From assembly GCF_012427705.1 (NCBI RefSeq), contig NZ_CP048602.1, positions 2,976,001-3,040,000 on the forward strand: a stretch of DNA of 64,000 nt. The letters are read 5' to 3'. Source of the stretch: Vreelandella piezotolerans. GTDB taxonomy: Bacteria; Pseudomonadota; Gammaproteobacteria; Pseudomonadales; Halomonadaceae. The notes under the pieces are model-generated. The model had not been told where the DNA came from, ran no database searches, and worked only from the letters and a program-made list of their open reading frames with translations. Made by a program: the position numbers and the translations under genes. Of the stretch, positions 1-8,847 are shown one piece after another (position 1 is the first letter of the stretch; each line of letters starts with the position of its first letter).

Positions 1-637
1 CTTCTGGGATGCCCGCTCGCTCGGCGAGTTCTGCCAGCGCCAGCGCCGAGAACGGCGTTTCGTTGGCGGGCTTCACAATCACCGGGCAGCCTGCGGCCAG
101 CGCGGCAGCGGCTTTGCGGGTGATCATCGCCAGCGGGAAGTTCCACGGCGTAATCATCGCGGCAATGCCCACCGGCTCTTTAATGGTGCCGAGCGATGCA
201 TTGGGAATGTGGCTCGGGATGGTCTCGCCGTAGGTGCGCTTGCCCTCTTCCGCGAACCAACGCACGAAGCTTGCGCCATACTCTACTTCACCACGGGCAT
301 CGGGCAGCGGTTTGCCCTGCTCCAGGGTCATGATGGTCGCTAGGTCTTCGCGGTTGGCTTGAATGAGGTCGTACCAGGCCAGCAGGCGTTCGCAACGCTC
401 GTCGGCGCGCAGTGCCCGCCAGTGGACAAACGCCGCTTCGGCGGCATCCACAGCAGCGGTAATCTGCTCTGCTTCCAGCAGCGGAATATGGCCAATGGCT
501 TCGTTGGTCGCGGGATCGTATACCGCCTCTTCGCGGCCACCTTCGCCATGGGTCCACTTGCCGTTCACGTAGGCGTACTGCCGGAACAGGCGCGGATCTT
601 CCAGGCGTTTAGCAAGCGTGGTCGATAGTGTGGTCAT
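1..637 (-). CDS. doeC: NAD(P)-dependent aldehyde dehydrogenase, probable aspartate-semialdehyde dehydrogenase of ectoine degradation (3' part missing)
   Basis: The reading frame starts at the ATG at 637 and runs off the left edge, so only about 212 N-terminal residues are visible. They show the aldehyde dehydrogenase family N-terminus: PWNFPLAM near residue 160 and the cofactor-binding segment VKPANETPFSALALAELAE. The catalytic Cys and Glu lie outside the window. By sequence alone it resembles succinate-semialdehyde dehydrogenases (GabD type). The doeC call, oxidation of aspartate semialdehyde to aspartate as the last step of ectoine catabolism, rests on its place downstream of doeA-doeB-doeX on the same strand. 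The start is preceded by a G-rich stretch at 642-649 that may act as ribosome binding site. A hairpin at 784-809 and a 224-base gap separate it from doeX, so it may have its own promoter. Confidence 0.8.
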   Translation of the reverse strand, partial: MTTLSTTLAKRLEDPRLFRQYAYVNGKWTHGEGGREEAVYDPATNEAIGHIPLLEAEQITAAVDAAEAAFVHWRALRADERCERLLAWYDLIQANREDLATIMTLEQGKPLPDARGEVEYGASFVRWFAEEGKRTYGETIPSHIPNASLGTIKEPVGIAAMITPWNFPLAMITRKAAAALAAGCPVIVKPANETPFSALALAELAERAGIPE

Positions 638-783
638 GGGCACCCCCCCAGGTTGCAGCCAATACGATGAGGCCCGCTAGAGGCGACACACCGTGCACAT
701 CAAAAGGATCATCCATCGCGGCTCAAGGGCCGCGCTAAATCGATGTGCCTAGCGTAAGGGAGAATCGCCACGAAGTGTTTTTG

Positions 784-809
784 AAAGCGCCGGTGTTTTC
801 CGGCACTTT
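784..809. terminator. Hairpin between doeX and doeC, possible terminator
   Basis: An inverted repeat pairs AAAG-c-GCCGG with CCGGC-a-CTTT around a six-base loop, with one mismatch in the stem. On the plus strand it is followed by seven T, but no plus-strand gene precedes it. On the minus strand, the direction of the doe genes, it is followed only by TCAAAAAC, so termination after doeX would be partial at best. Confidence 0.4.
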
Positions 810-861
810 TTTTGTGGCAAGACGTTTTATGATGGTTTTTTTTGGCCGCAAGGCAAAGCGG

Positions 862-1338
862 CTAAAGCGCAGCGCTGGGGTCGATGCCAATCGGCTGATG
901 CTTGACGGTCTTCGTCACGATATACGTAAAGTAGCGCTCAATGCCCACCTCCGATACCAGCCATTTATCCATCAGGCGCTGGTAGCTATCGATGGTGCGG
1001 GCTTCGAACTTCACCAGATAATCGACGCCACCGCCGACGGCCACGCACTCGGTCACCTCGGGAGTTTGCATCACCAGGGCTTCAAAGCGGGCAAAGCTTT
1101 CGGCGTTGTGCTGCTTGAGCTCGATCTGCACCCACACGGGGTTACGCGGCACCAGCACGTCAGCATTGATGCGCGCGGTGTAGCCCTCGATCACTCCGGC
1201 CTTTTCCAGGCGCTTCACCCGTTCCCAGCAGGGGCTGACCGAGAGGTTGATCGCCTCGGCCAGCTTCGATTTGGTGATTCGCCCATCCCGAGAGAGGATA
1301 TCAAGGATTTTGAGATCAAAACGGTCCAGTTTCATCAT
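862..1338 (-). CDS. doeX: Lrp/AsnC-family transcriptional regulator of ectoine degradation
   Basis: This 158-residue protein has the Lrp/AsnC layout. An N-terminal helix-turn-helix (DLKILDILSRDGRITKSKLAEAI, about residues 8-30; recognition helix around VSPCWERVKRLEKAGVIEGY) is followed by a C-terminal RAM effector domain of about 75 residues. The start ATG at 1338 lies 8 bases after the doeB stop, so it is probably co-transcribed with doeA and doeB. In Halomonas elongata the homologous DoeX binds DNA near the ectoine genes and responds to pathway intermediates. The same role here is inferred from position and family. No DoeX operator is obvious to me. Confidence 0.88.
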   Translation of the reverse strand: MMKLDRFDLKILDILSRDGRITKSKLAEAINLSVSPCWERVKRLEKAGVIEGYTARINADVLVPRNPVWVQIELKQHNAESFARFEALVMQTPEVTECVAVGGGVDYLVKFEARTIDSYQRLMDKWLVSEVGIERYFTYIVTKTVKHQPIGIDPSAAL

Positions 1339-1346
1339 GCCGGGGG

Positions 1347-2378
1347 CTACGCCTCCAGGCGTTCGACAACATCGGCGATCACCGCCAGGGTGTCCCCCAT
1401 ATTGATCAGCGAGGGCGCACGGCGGGCCATGAGAATACCATCGCGCTCGGCCTTGTACGCCACTGGTGCGGTGCCGCTGCGGGTCATATCGTAGACATAA
1501 GCGATGGTTTGGCCCTTCTTCACTTCGTCGCCCAGTGCCACCAGCAGCTCTAATACGCCCGAATGCTGGCTCTGCACGTAGCAGCTAGCATCTGGCATAT
1601 CGAGGTACATTTGCCCGCCTTCGGGCATTTCTACACTGCCCTCTACTAAACCATAATGAATCAAGAAGTTGCGCACGCCACGTTCGGCAATGGCAATGCT
1701 TTGCGGCGTAGAGGTGCCGCCGCCGCCCAGTTCGGTCGCCACAAACACCTTGCCTTGGCGCTCGCAGGCGGTGTCGAAGAGTTTTTCGGCATCCAACTCA
1801 AACATCACCATGGCGTAAGGCGCACCAAACGCTTTGGCACCTTCCAGGGCGGCCTGCTGTTGAGCTTTGTCATCCAGCACGTGGGAAGCGCCAAACGGCA
1901 GAATATCCAGCGTGCGGCCGCCAGAGTGCAGGTCGAGCACCACATCGCTCATGGGCACCAGCACGCGGGTGAAGTAGTCGGCAATTTGCGAGGTCACCGT
2001 GCCGTTAGGATCGCCAGGAAAGCTGCGGTTCAGGTTGCCTTTATCCATGGGTGAGGTGCGTTTGCCCGCCATCACCGCTGGGGTATTCATGCAGGGCACG
2101 ATGATCACGCGCCCGGTCACGTCTTCCGCTTTCAGCGTTGAGGAGAGCTTCAACAGCGAAGTGATGCCCTCGTACTCATCGCCATGGTTGCCGCCGGTGA
2201 GCAGTGCCGTGGGGCCTTCGCCATTTTTTACTACCGTGACGGGGATCATCACCGCGCCCCAAGCCGACTCATCGGTGGAAATCGGCAGTTTTAAAAAGCC
2301 GTGCTGCACGCCATCGGCGTCGAAATCAACGGTGGCGGAAATGGGGCTTGGCCGCAGTTGGTTCGGTTGAAGCGTCAT
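1347..2378 (-). CDS. doeB: N2-acetyl-L-2,4-diaminobutyrate deacetylase
   Basis: This 343-residue protein belongs to the succinylglutamate desuccinylase/aspartoacylase (AstE/AspA) zinc hydrolase family. The zinc site is visible as GGNHGDEYEG near residue 61 (His and Glu ligands), with the third ligand in VLDLHSGG near residue 148. The C-terminal third forms the beta-rich domain usual for this family. DoeB removes the acetyl group from N-alpha-acetyl-diaminobutyrate, the product of ectoine hydrolysis, giving diaminobutyrate. It sits 26 bases downstream of doeA and 8 bases upstream of doeX, consistent with one operon. Confidence is high because domain and neighbourhood agree. Confidence 0.92.
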   Translation of the reverse strand: MTLQPNQLRPSPISATVDFDADGVQHGFLKLPISTDESAWGAVMIPVTVVKNGEGPTALLTGGNHGDEYEGITSLLKLSSTLKAEDVTGRVIIVPCMNTPAVMAGKRTSPMDKGNLNRSFPGDPNGTVTSQIADYFTRVLVPMSDVVLDLHSGGRTLDILPFGASHVLDDKAQQQAALEGAKAFGAPYAMVMFELDAEKLFDTACERQGKVFVATELGGGGTSTPQSIAIAERGVRNFLIHYGLVEGSVEMPEGGQMYLDMPDASCYVQSQHSGVLELLVALGDEVKKGQTIAYVYDMTRSGTAPVAYKAERDGILMARRAPSLINMGDTLAVIADVVERLEA

Positions 2379-2404
2379 TGTGTTTCCCTTGTGTTATCAC
2401 GCGG

Positions 2405-3604
2405 CTATTTGACGAACAGCTGGCGGGGGAAATTCGCCAGGGTTTCACAGCCGTCTTCGGTTATTAGGATACTTTCGGTAATCTCCAGGCCCCAGTCATC
2501 AACCCATAGGCCGGGCATGAAGTGGAAGGTCATGCCCGGCTGCAGGATGGTTTCATCCGAGGGGCGCAAACTCATGGTGCGCTCGCCCCAGTCGGGTGGG
2601 TAAGAGATACCGATGGGGTAACCACAGCGTGCGCCGCCGCGGTCAAAGCCGTACTTGTCCATCGCCGCGCCCAGCGCCATGGCGATATCGGCCGTGCGGT
2701 TACCGGGTTTGGCCACCGCCAATCCGTGCTCGATGCCTTCCAGCAAGGCCGACTCGGCGCGGATGAAGTCGGTGGGCGGCGTGCCGAGAAACACGGTCCG
2801 AGACATGGGGGCATGGTAGCGTTTGAACACCCCGGCAATTTCGAAGAAGGTGCCCTCACCGCTGCGAAAGGGCGTGTCGTCCCAGGTCAAGTGTGGGGCG
2901 GCAGCGTCTTTACCGGTGGGCAGCATCGGCACGATGGCTGGATAGTCACCACCAAACACCTTGCCGTTCTCGTCCACGAAGCCTTCGATACCGACGCGAT
3001 AGATTTCAGACACCAGCTTGCTCTTTGGCAGTCCTGGCTCGATCACCTCTAGAATGCGTGAGTGCATACCTTCGACGATTTTGGCCGCCACGCGCATATA
3101 GGCGACTTCTTGCGGTGACTTGATCGCCCGGCACCAGTTGACCAGTGCATTAGCATCCATGAAGCGTGCGTGGGGCAGCTCCTTGAGCAGGCTTTGGTAG
3201 GCTTTAGCAGAGAAGTAGTAGTTATCCATCTCCATACCCACCACGCCGGTGTGCCAACCGCGGTCGGGCATGATCGACTGCGCCAAATACTCCATCGGGT
3301 GCATGTCGGGGTTCTGGACGTAATAATCCGGGTAGTAGGTAATGTTGTCTGGATGAATCCAACAGGTGCGCAGCGCGCCGTTGGCATCCATACGTCGCCC
3401 AAACCACACCGGCTCGCCTTCCAGCCCTACCAATACACACTGGTGAACATAAAACGACCAGCCATCGTAGCCGGTTAGCCACGCCATGTTGGAGGGATCG
3501 CTGACGATCAGTACATCGATGCCGCGAACGGCCATTTCGGTACGCACCTTCCAAAGGCGGTTTGCATACTCTTCACGAGTGAAAGGCAGGGAAACCTCAG
3601 TCAT
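2405..3604 (-). CDS. doeA: Ectoine hydrolase (M24 peptidase-like)
   Basis: This protein of about 399 residues has a creatinase-like N-terminal domain (FTREEYANRLWKVRTEMA near the start) and a C-terminal pita-bread domain of the M24 family (GGDYPAIVPMLPTG, GEGTFFEIAGVFKRYHAPMS, ITESILITEDG). DoeA hydrolyses the ectoine ring to N-alpha- or N-gamma-acetyl-diaminobutyrate and acts in the cytoplasm. The frame is open to a TTG at 3622 and an ATG at 3619. I prefer the ATG at 3604 because GGCGAG lies at usual spacing and the family N-terminus begins close to LPFTREEY. It heads the doeA-doeB-doeX unit. No ectoine transporter is adjacent. Confidence 0.92.
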   Translation of the reverse strand: MTEVSLPFTREEYANRLWKVRTEMAVRGIDVLIVSDPSNMAWLTGYDGWSFYVHQCVLVGLEGEPVWFGRRMDANGALRTCWIHPDNITYYPDYYVQNPDMHPMEYLAQSIMPDRGWHTGVVGMEMDNYYFSAKAYQSLLKELPHARFMDANALVNWCRAIKSPQEVAYMRVAAKIVEGMHSRILEVIEPGLPKSKLVSEIYRVGIEGFVDENGKVFGGDYPAIVPMLPTGKDAAAPHLTWDDTPFRSGEGTFFEIAGVFKRYHAPMSRTVFLGTPPTDFIRAESALLEGIEHGLAVAKPGNRTADIAMALGAAMDKYGFDRGGARCGYPIGISYPPDWGERTMSLRPSDETILQPGMTFHFMPGLWVDDWGLEITESILITEDGCETLANFPRQLFVK

Positions 3605-3916
3605 CGGGCAACTCGCCATCAAAGATCACTAAGAACCAGCGCGAGCCGCAAGGACATGCCGCACTGGGCCACAGGATCGACCTGGCCACCGCCGCTGTTG
3701 GCCCGCCAATGTCGTCTTAAGCCGATACTAGCACCCACCCTTGGTTGCCGGTCAAAACCTTTATGACAAAAATTTCATATGCCGTTAACGTTGTATACAT
3801 CGAGGTGTTAACAGCGCTCTTACTCCTTGGCACAAGGCGCTCTACGGGTTGCGAACTCGTAAGACTCTCACCCATGATAGTGAATGACGGCATTGGCTAG
3901 ATAACGAGGAGATCAT
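3605..3916. other. Divergent intergenic region between doeA and the glyoxylate reductase gene
   Basis: This 312-base gap has no convincing ORF. It must hold the promoters for the minus-strand doe operon and the plus-strand reductase gene. It contains TTGTATACAT at 3791-3800, one base away from the palindrome found upstream of the ureide genes. A good ribosome binding site, GAGGAG, sits at 3906-3911 just before the reductase start. No RNA gene is evident. Confidence 0.6.
3791..3800. promoter_or_regulatory. Degenerate TTGTATACAA-like site upstream of glyoxylate reductase
   Basis: The sequence TTGTATACAT matches 9 of 10 bases of the perfect palindrome at 52422 and 57510. It lies 117 bases before the reductase start and 187 bases before doeA. 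It could belong to the same GntR-type regulon, since the reductase acts on the glyoxylate that ureide breakdown yields. A chance match is possible. Confidence 0.3.
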
Positions 3917-4852
3917 ATGAAAATTGTCGTGCATATCGACGACGCGGCCCAGTGGCAGGACGCCATTGCCCAAGCGCTACCCCACGCGGACGTCGTGACG
4001 AGCGACGCTCCCCCTAGTGAGCGCGCCAATGCCGATTACCTCGCGGTGTGGAAAGCGCCCGCGCATCTCTTCGAGGAACAAACCCAGCTGAAGGGGATTA
4101 TCAACCTGGGAGCCGGCGTCGATCATTTGCTCAAGACGCCTGAACTACCCAAAGACGTGCCCATCGTCAAATTGCGTGATGCCGGGATGAGCGAGCTGAT
4201 GGCCGACTATGTGCTCTACGGCGTGCTGTATTTTTATCGCAGTATGGATCGTTACGCTGCGCAACAATCCAGCGCTCGTTGGCAGCCCCAGACAGTGCCG
4301 GATAAAGCAAACTGGCCAGTCGGCGTATTAGGGCTGGGCGCCATCGGTAGCTACGTCGCCAGTGCACTCCAGCAAGCAGGCTTCCCCGTTTTGGGCTGGA
4401 GCCGAACGCCCAAGCACATCAACGGTGTGCGCTGCTTACATGGCGAGGACGGTTTAAACGAGCTACTGAACCAAGCGCAAAGCGTAGTAACCATTCTCCC
4501 CGATACAGCGGCTACCCAGCACATTCTTAACGCCGAACGGCTGGCACAACTGCCGAAAGGTGCCAGCATCATTAACCCAGGCCGTGGTAGCTTGATTGAT
4601 GAGCAAGCACTGCTGGACGCACTTGGCCATGACGGCCAGCCAGGGCACCTGCGCGGAGCACTGCTGGATGTTTTCCATGAAGAGCCGCTACCGGCAAACA
4701 ACCCGCTCTGGCAGCACCCTAAGGTCATCGTCACTCCGCATATGGCGGCCCCCACACCGCTTAACGATGCCATTGATCAAGTGATTTCGTACCTGCACGC
4801 CTTTGAGGCGGGTGAACCCCTGGCTACTGTTAACCCCGACATGGGCTACTGA
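3917..4852 (+). CDS. ghrA: Glyoxylate/hydroxypyruvate reductase A
   Basis: This 311-residue D-2-hydroxyacid dehydrogenase matches the GhrA subgroup in length and motifs. The NAD(P)-binding GxGxxG is GLGAIGSYVASALQQAGF near residue 138. The catalytic Arg is in INPGRGSLIDEQAL, followed by Glu in DVFHEEPLP and the catalytic His in VIVTPHMAAP. It reduces glyoxylate to glycolate and hydroxypyruvate to glycerate, normally with NADPH. The ATG follows GAGGAG at correct spacing. It is divergent from doeA and appears monocistronic. A plausible physiological source of glyoxylate is the ureidoglycolate lyase encoded at 50986, though the two genes are far apart. The TTGTATACAT site upstream fits that link only weakly. 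Confidence 0.9.
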   Translation: MKIVVHIDDAAQWQDAIAQALPHADVVTSDAPPSERANADYLAVWKAPAHLFEEQTQLKGIINLGAGVDHLLKTPELPKDVPIVKLRDAGMSELMADYVLYGVLYFYRSMDRYAAQQSSARWQPQTVPDKANWPVGVLGLGAIGSYVASALQQAGFPVLGWSRTPKHINGVRCLHGEDGLNELLNQAQSVVTILPDTAATQHILNAERLAQLPKGASIINPGRGSLIDEQALLDALGHDGQPGHLRGALLDVFHEEPLPANNPLWQHPKVIVTPHMAAPTPLNDAIDQVISYLHAFEAGEPLATVNPDMGY

Positions 4853-4941
4853 CGTTTAACGCCACGCTCGTTATACTCGCACACGGAACCAAGCGCTCGC
4901 TAAAGGCTCTTAGGACGACACACTGTAGGGAGGAGGAGCCT

Positions 4942-5652
4942 TTGCAACACACATTCGCTCGTAACACACGGCACGGCCTATTGGGCGCTACATTGACTGC
5001 CGCGCTGATGACGAACAGCGCCGTCGCGCTTGCCGATGACAGCGCTTCCTTGGCCTCTCCTCAGCCATTCGAGGCGCAGTACCGGCTTGACATTCGCGGC
5101 TGGCCGAGCGCCAACATTACCCATACGCTCACGCATGAAGGCTCGCATTGGCTGAGCGACATGAGTTTCTCCATTGCCGTCGCCCGAGGTAACGAGCGCA
5201 GTCGTTTCTACATCGATGATGGCGACACACACTCTTTGCTTTATAACAGCAGCTACTCTCTCTTCGGCGTCGGCGACAGCTATCAGCTCAACCAAGACGA
5301 CATTCCCTCCATCGATCGTCAAGCCGCCCTGTTCGACCTCTCCCGCCGGGCTGGCACCGAAGGCTGCACCGAGAGCAACCCCTGCGATATCGACTTCGTG
5401 GATCACCGTGGGCGCGACGAACACTTCCAGTACTTCGTGAACGAGCCCACTACAGCCCGTGTGCCTGCCGGTGAGTTCGACGCCAAGCAGGTCACGCTGA
5501 TTGATGCCGAAAAGCCTGACCGGCATTTGCTGATCAACTTCCATCCTGACTGGCCGGGGCTCATCCTCTCAGCCACCTATGAAAAAGAGGGGCGCCGACA
5601 AACGACACTCACCATGACCCACTTCAACCCTGCCGGGGGTAACGCGCCCTAA
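4942..5652 (+). CDS. DUF3108 domain protein, probable periplasmic
   Basis: The frame begins with a TTG at 4942 preceded by the strong ribosome binding site AGGAGGAG, so the non-ATG start is credible. The 236-residue product has a signal peptide (GLLGATLTAALMTNSAVALA near residues 13-32). The rest resembles DUF3108 proteins: FEAQYRLDIRGWPSANITHTL at the start of the mature part, then alternating beta-strand patterns, and PAGEFDAKQVTLIDA near the C-terminus. DUF3108 proteins are exported beta-rich proteins of unknown function in proteobacteria. The stop codon directly abuts the lysO start, suggesting coupled translation. Two cysteines in GCTESNPCDID could form a disulfide. Confidence 0.75.
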   Translation: MQHTFARNTRHGLLGATLTAALMTNSAVALADDSASLASPQPFEAQYRLDIRGWPSANITHTLTHEGSHWLSDMSFSIAVARGNERSRFYIDDGDTHSLLYNSSYSLFGVGDSYQLNQDDIPSIDRQAALFDLSRRAGTEGCTESNPCDIDFVDHRGRDEHFQYFVNEPTTARVPAGEFDAKQVTLIDAEKPDRHLLINFHPDWPGLILSATYEKEGRRQTTLTMTHFNPAGGNAP

Positions 5653-6585
5653 ATGCTCTCTGGCCTATTGATCGTTTTACTGCCGCTGCTTTTGGGCTAC
5701 TTGGTACGTGTCCGTTCGACCCGCCTGCTGAATCTGATTAACCGAGCCGTCAGCGGCTCGGTGTACCTGATTCTGCTGTTTATGGGCGTGAGCCTCGCCG
5801 GGCTTGAGAATTTAGGCAGCCAGCTCTCTCGTCTGGGTGGCAATGCCCTACTGCTGTTTACCATCACCACGCTGTTTAACTTAGCCGCACTGTGGTGGCT
5901 TTCTCGGCGAGTGCGGCTCAGCGCGGGCGGCTCTCCGGTAGTGAAAGATGCCCCCACCAGCAAACTCGCCGCCATGCAGGGCTCGTTAATGCTGGTGGGC
6001 GTGGTCGCAGCGGGTGTCACTGCAGGGCTGCTGCTTGGGCCTATAGTTGGCGAGGCGCTGTTCACCACCGCCGACTGGCTAGCCGAGTGGGTGCTGTATT
6101 TACTGCTGGTGTTGATTGGCTGCCAGCTACGCAACTCCGGTATGCCGCTGAAGCAGATTTTGCTCAATCGCTTGGGGCTCGCCATTGCGGTCACGCTGGC
6201 CGTTAGCTCGCTGCTAGCGGGCTTGGTAGCCGCCCCGCTGCTTGCGCTGAGCTGGAACGAAGGCCTTGCCATGGCCTCAGGCTTCGGCTGGTACTCGCTT
6301 TCCGCCATTTTGATTGGAGACCAGCTTGGCCCGCTGATGGGTGGTGTGGCGTTCTTCAACGACCTCACCCGCGAGCTGCTGGCGTTCATCCTGATCCCAC
6401 TGGTCATCCATCGCCACACCGCGCTGGCGATTGGCTATGGCGGGGCCACCTCCATGGACTTCACCCTGCCCGTGATTCAGCAGCACGGCGGCGTGGCCTG
6501 TGTGCCCATTGCCGTGGTTAGCGGCTTTATCCTCTCGCTGCTGTCGCCTCCGCTGACTCTGTTCTTTCTTTCGCTTTCGGGTTAG
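5653..6585 (+). CDS. lysO: LysO-family lysine exporter
   Basis: This 310-residue integral membrane protein has about eight hydrophobic segments and the LysO/YbjE (former DUF340) pattern: an N-terminal hairpin with GYLVRVRSTRLLNLINRAVS, and a C-terminal module with the conserved stretches ASGFGWYSLSAILIGDQLGP and GGATSMDFTLPVIQQ. In E. coli LysO exports L-lysine and toxic analogues. It starts immediately after the stop of the DUF3108 gene. No lysine riboswitch (L-box) is visible upstream. The substrate is assigned by family only. Confidence 0.85.
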   Translation: MLSGLLIVLLPLLLGYLVRVRSTRLLNLINRAVSGSVYLILLFMGVSLAGLENLGSQLSRLGGNALLLFTITTLFNLAALWWLSRRVRLSAGGSPVVKDAPTSKLAAMQGSLMLVGVVAAGVTAGLLLGPIVGEALFTTADWLAEWVLYLLLVLIGCQLRNSGMPLKQILLNRLGLAIAVTLAVSSLLAGLVAAPLLALSWNEGLAMASGFGWYSLSAILIGDQLGPLMGGVAFFNDLTRELLAFILIPLVIHRHTALAIGYGGATSMDFTLPVIQQHGGVACVPIAVVSGFILSLLSPPLTLFFLSLSG

Positions 6586-6660
6586 CACGCACGGACGCTC
6601 CTTGGTTAGGATACGCAGCAAACGCATACCCTCTTTTATGACCAAGGACGCCCACCCACC

Positions 6661-7890
6661 ATGCTCAACGGAATCTGGTTAAGCTTCTTCATTGCCGCCT
6701 TTGCGGCATCGCTCTGGCAGTGGCTGGTGGGTGGCGATAGCGAAGTGTTTGCCCGCTTGGTGCAGTCGCTGTTCGATATGGCCAAGGTGAGCGTCGATAT
6801 TATCTTGGTGCTGCTGGGCACCATGACGCTGTGGCTGGGGTTTCTTTCCATTGCCGAAAAGGCAGGGTTGATACGACTACTGGGGCGGGTACTCGACCCG
6901 CTTTTTAGCCGCTTGATGCCCGAAGTGCCCCGTGGCCACCCGGCCATGGGGCTGATTAGCATGAACTTCGCGGCGAACATTCTCGGCCTGGATAACGCCG
7001 CCACGCCGATCGGTATCAAAGCGATGCATTCGCTGCAAAGTCTTAATCCCAGCAGTGAGACTGCCAGCAACGCGCAAATCCTGTTTTTAGTGCTTAATAC
7101 CTCGTCGCTCACCCTGCTGCCCGTCACGATCTTCATGTACCGTGCCCAGCAAGGGGCGGACGAGCCAACGCTGGTCTTTCTACCGATCCTGTTGGCGACA
7201 AGCGCCTCCAGTCTGGCAGGGCTGTTAGCCGTGGCGATCATGCAGCGCTTGAAACTATGGCAGCCGGTGGTGTTGGCCTATCTGTTAGCCGCAGCACTCG
7301 CGCTGGGCCTGCTGATGACCACACTCGCCGGGATGTCCGCCCAGGCACTGGCGGCAGCGTCTACTCTGGTCGGCAACCTAACGCTATTTAGCATCGTGAT
7401 ACTGTTCTTGATGGTTGGGGCGCTACGCGGCGTCAAGGTGTACGACGCTTTTATCGAAGGGGCTAAAGAGGGCCTGAGCTTTACCATCACCCTACTGCCC
7501 TACCTGATTGCCATGCTGGTCGCGGTGGGTGTGCTGCGCGCCAGCGGCGTGCTGGATGCCGGGCTTGGCGGTATCCGCTGGCTGGTGGAGGGCATTGGCT
7601 GGGATATCCGCTTCGTGGATGCGCTGCCCACCGCCTTTGTGAAACCGCTTTCTGGCAGTGGCTCCCGTGCCATGATGATCGAAACCATGAACACCTTTGG
7701 GGTCGATAGCTTTCCTGGGCTACTGGCCGCGACCTTCCAAGGCAGCACCGAAACCACGTTTTACGTGCTGGCGGTTTACTTCGGCGCCGTGGGCATTACA
7801 CGCATTCGTCATGGTCTTGGCTGCGCGTTGATAGCCGACGCGGCAGGCATCACCACCGCCGTTTTCGTATGCTATTGGTTCTTTGGTTAA
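6661..7890 (+). CDS. Nucleoside-recognition (Gate) domain membrane protein, SpmA-SpmB fusion type
   Basis: This 409-residue membrane protein contains two nucleoside-recognition (Gate) domains in tandem, about residues 40-150 and 270-380. Each carries the family pattern around FAANILGLDNAATPIGI and PTAFVKPLSGSGSRAMM. The arrangement equals Bacillus SpmA and SpmB joined in one chain, which is common in non-sporulating Gram-negative bacteria. The transported or sensed ligand is unknown. The gene starts 75 bases after lysO and is probably in the same transcription unit. Family membership is clear; function is not. Confidence 0.85.
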   Translation: MLNGIWLSFFIAAFAASLWQWLVGGDSEVFARLVQSLFDMAKVSVDIILVLLGTMTLWLGFLSIAEKAGLIRLLGRVLDPLFSRLMPEVPRGHPAMGLISMNFAANILGLDNAATPIGIKAMHSLQSLNPSSETASNAQILFLVLNTSSLTLLPVTIFMYRAQQGADEPTLVFLPILLATSASSLAGLLAVAIMQRLKLWQPVVLAYLLAAALALGLLMTTLAGMSAQALAAASTLVGNLTLFSIVILFLMVGALRGVKVYDAFIEGAKEGLSFTITLLPYLIAMLVAVGVLRASGVLDAGLGGIRWLVEGIGWDIRFVDALPTAFVKPLSGSGSRAMMIETMNTFGVDSFPGLLAATFQGSTETTFYVLAVYFGAVGITRIRHGLGCALIADAAGITTAVFVCYWFFG

Positions 7891-7980
7891 GTTAAGAAGC
7901 GAGCCTAGCGCTTTCGTTCTGAATGTTCGGCATCTACCTTTCAAAGCCACGTCATACCATTCACGGACGAAAGGTGACAC

Positions 7981-8847
7981 ATGCCAGGCGCCAGCACGCT
8001 ATGGATTGCGCTCGCGGCACTCTTCTGGGGGATTTCCGGAGGCATCGCGGGCATCTTATTAGACAGCGACTGGGATGCCGCCGTCGTCTCATTTTATCGT
8101 GGTTTCGTTGGGCTTATCTTTGCACTGCTGTGGCTGTTGGTGCAGCGGGGCGGCCGTGGCTTGGCCAGCCATTCGCTGTGGTTCTGGTCAGTGGTGGCAG
8201 GCTTAGGGGTTGCGGGCAACTTCACGTTTTATTTTCTGAGTATTGAGTACGGCAACGTGGCGGTGGCGGCGACATTAATGTACTGCGCTCCGGTGTTTGT
8301 CTATCTGGCCTCGTTTGTGCTGAAGCTTGAGCGTCCGACGGCCGTTAAGTGGCTGGCCATCGCGCTGGTCATGGTCGGCGTGGTGCTACTAACCAAGCTG
8401 TACGCCATTGGCGCAGGCGATCTGTCGCTGATGGGCGTCGCCACGGGGCTGCTGGCGGGGCTTTCCTATGCGCTGTTCATTTTTGGCTTCAAGTACGCCG
8501 CCCCCCATGGCAGTCCTTCCGCCGTGCTTGCGATTGCCTTTACGGTGCTGGTCATCGTTCTGCTCGTGCCCGCCGACCTCTCTCAGACACTCAGCGTGGT
8601 CAGCGCGCCACAGCTTCCTCTGTTTGTGGCGCTGGGTATTTTAGGGGCGGGGTTGTCGTTTCTGCTCTACGTGATGGGGATCAGGCACGCGGCCCCGGCA
8701 ATGGCGTCGATGGTGGCAATGGTCGAGCCGGTCACCGCCACGCTGTTTGGTGTGGCGGTGTTGGGGGAAAGTCTGGCATTCATTCAAATGGTCGGGATGG
8801 GGATGATCTTACTGACCGTAACCGCCTTAAGCGTAACGTCCCCTTAA
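7981..8847 (+). CDS. EamA/DMT-superfamily transporter
   Basis: The 288-residue product has ten predicted membrane segments in two EamA repeats, about residues 5-138 and 148-284. The second repeat ends with MASMVAMVEPVTATLFGVAVLGE, a typical EamA signature. Members export amino acids or other metabolites; the substrate is not predictable. The ATG at 7981 follows AAAGGTGAC. The 3' end overlaps the convergent asparaginase gene by four bases. Confidence 0.85.
   Translation: MPGASTLWIALAALFWGISGGIAGILLDSDWDAAVVSFYRGFVGLIFALLWLLVQRGGRGLASHSLWFWSVVAGLGVAGNFTFYFLSIEYGNVAVAATLMYCAPVFVYLASFVLKLERPTAVKWLAIALVMVGVVLLTKLYAIGAGDLSLMGVATGLLAGLSYALFIFGFKYAAPHGSPSAVLAIAFTVLVIVLLVPADLSQTLSVVSAPQLPLFVALGILGAGLSFLLYVMGIRHAAPAMASMVAMVEPVTATLFGVAVLGESLAFIQMVGMGMILLTVTALSVTSP

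Noticed and set aside
745..1494. Long plus-strand open frame opposite doeX and doeB
   Set aside because: It is antisense to two well-supported genes, has no domain resemblance and no ribosome binding site; long antisense frames are common at this GC level.
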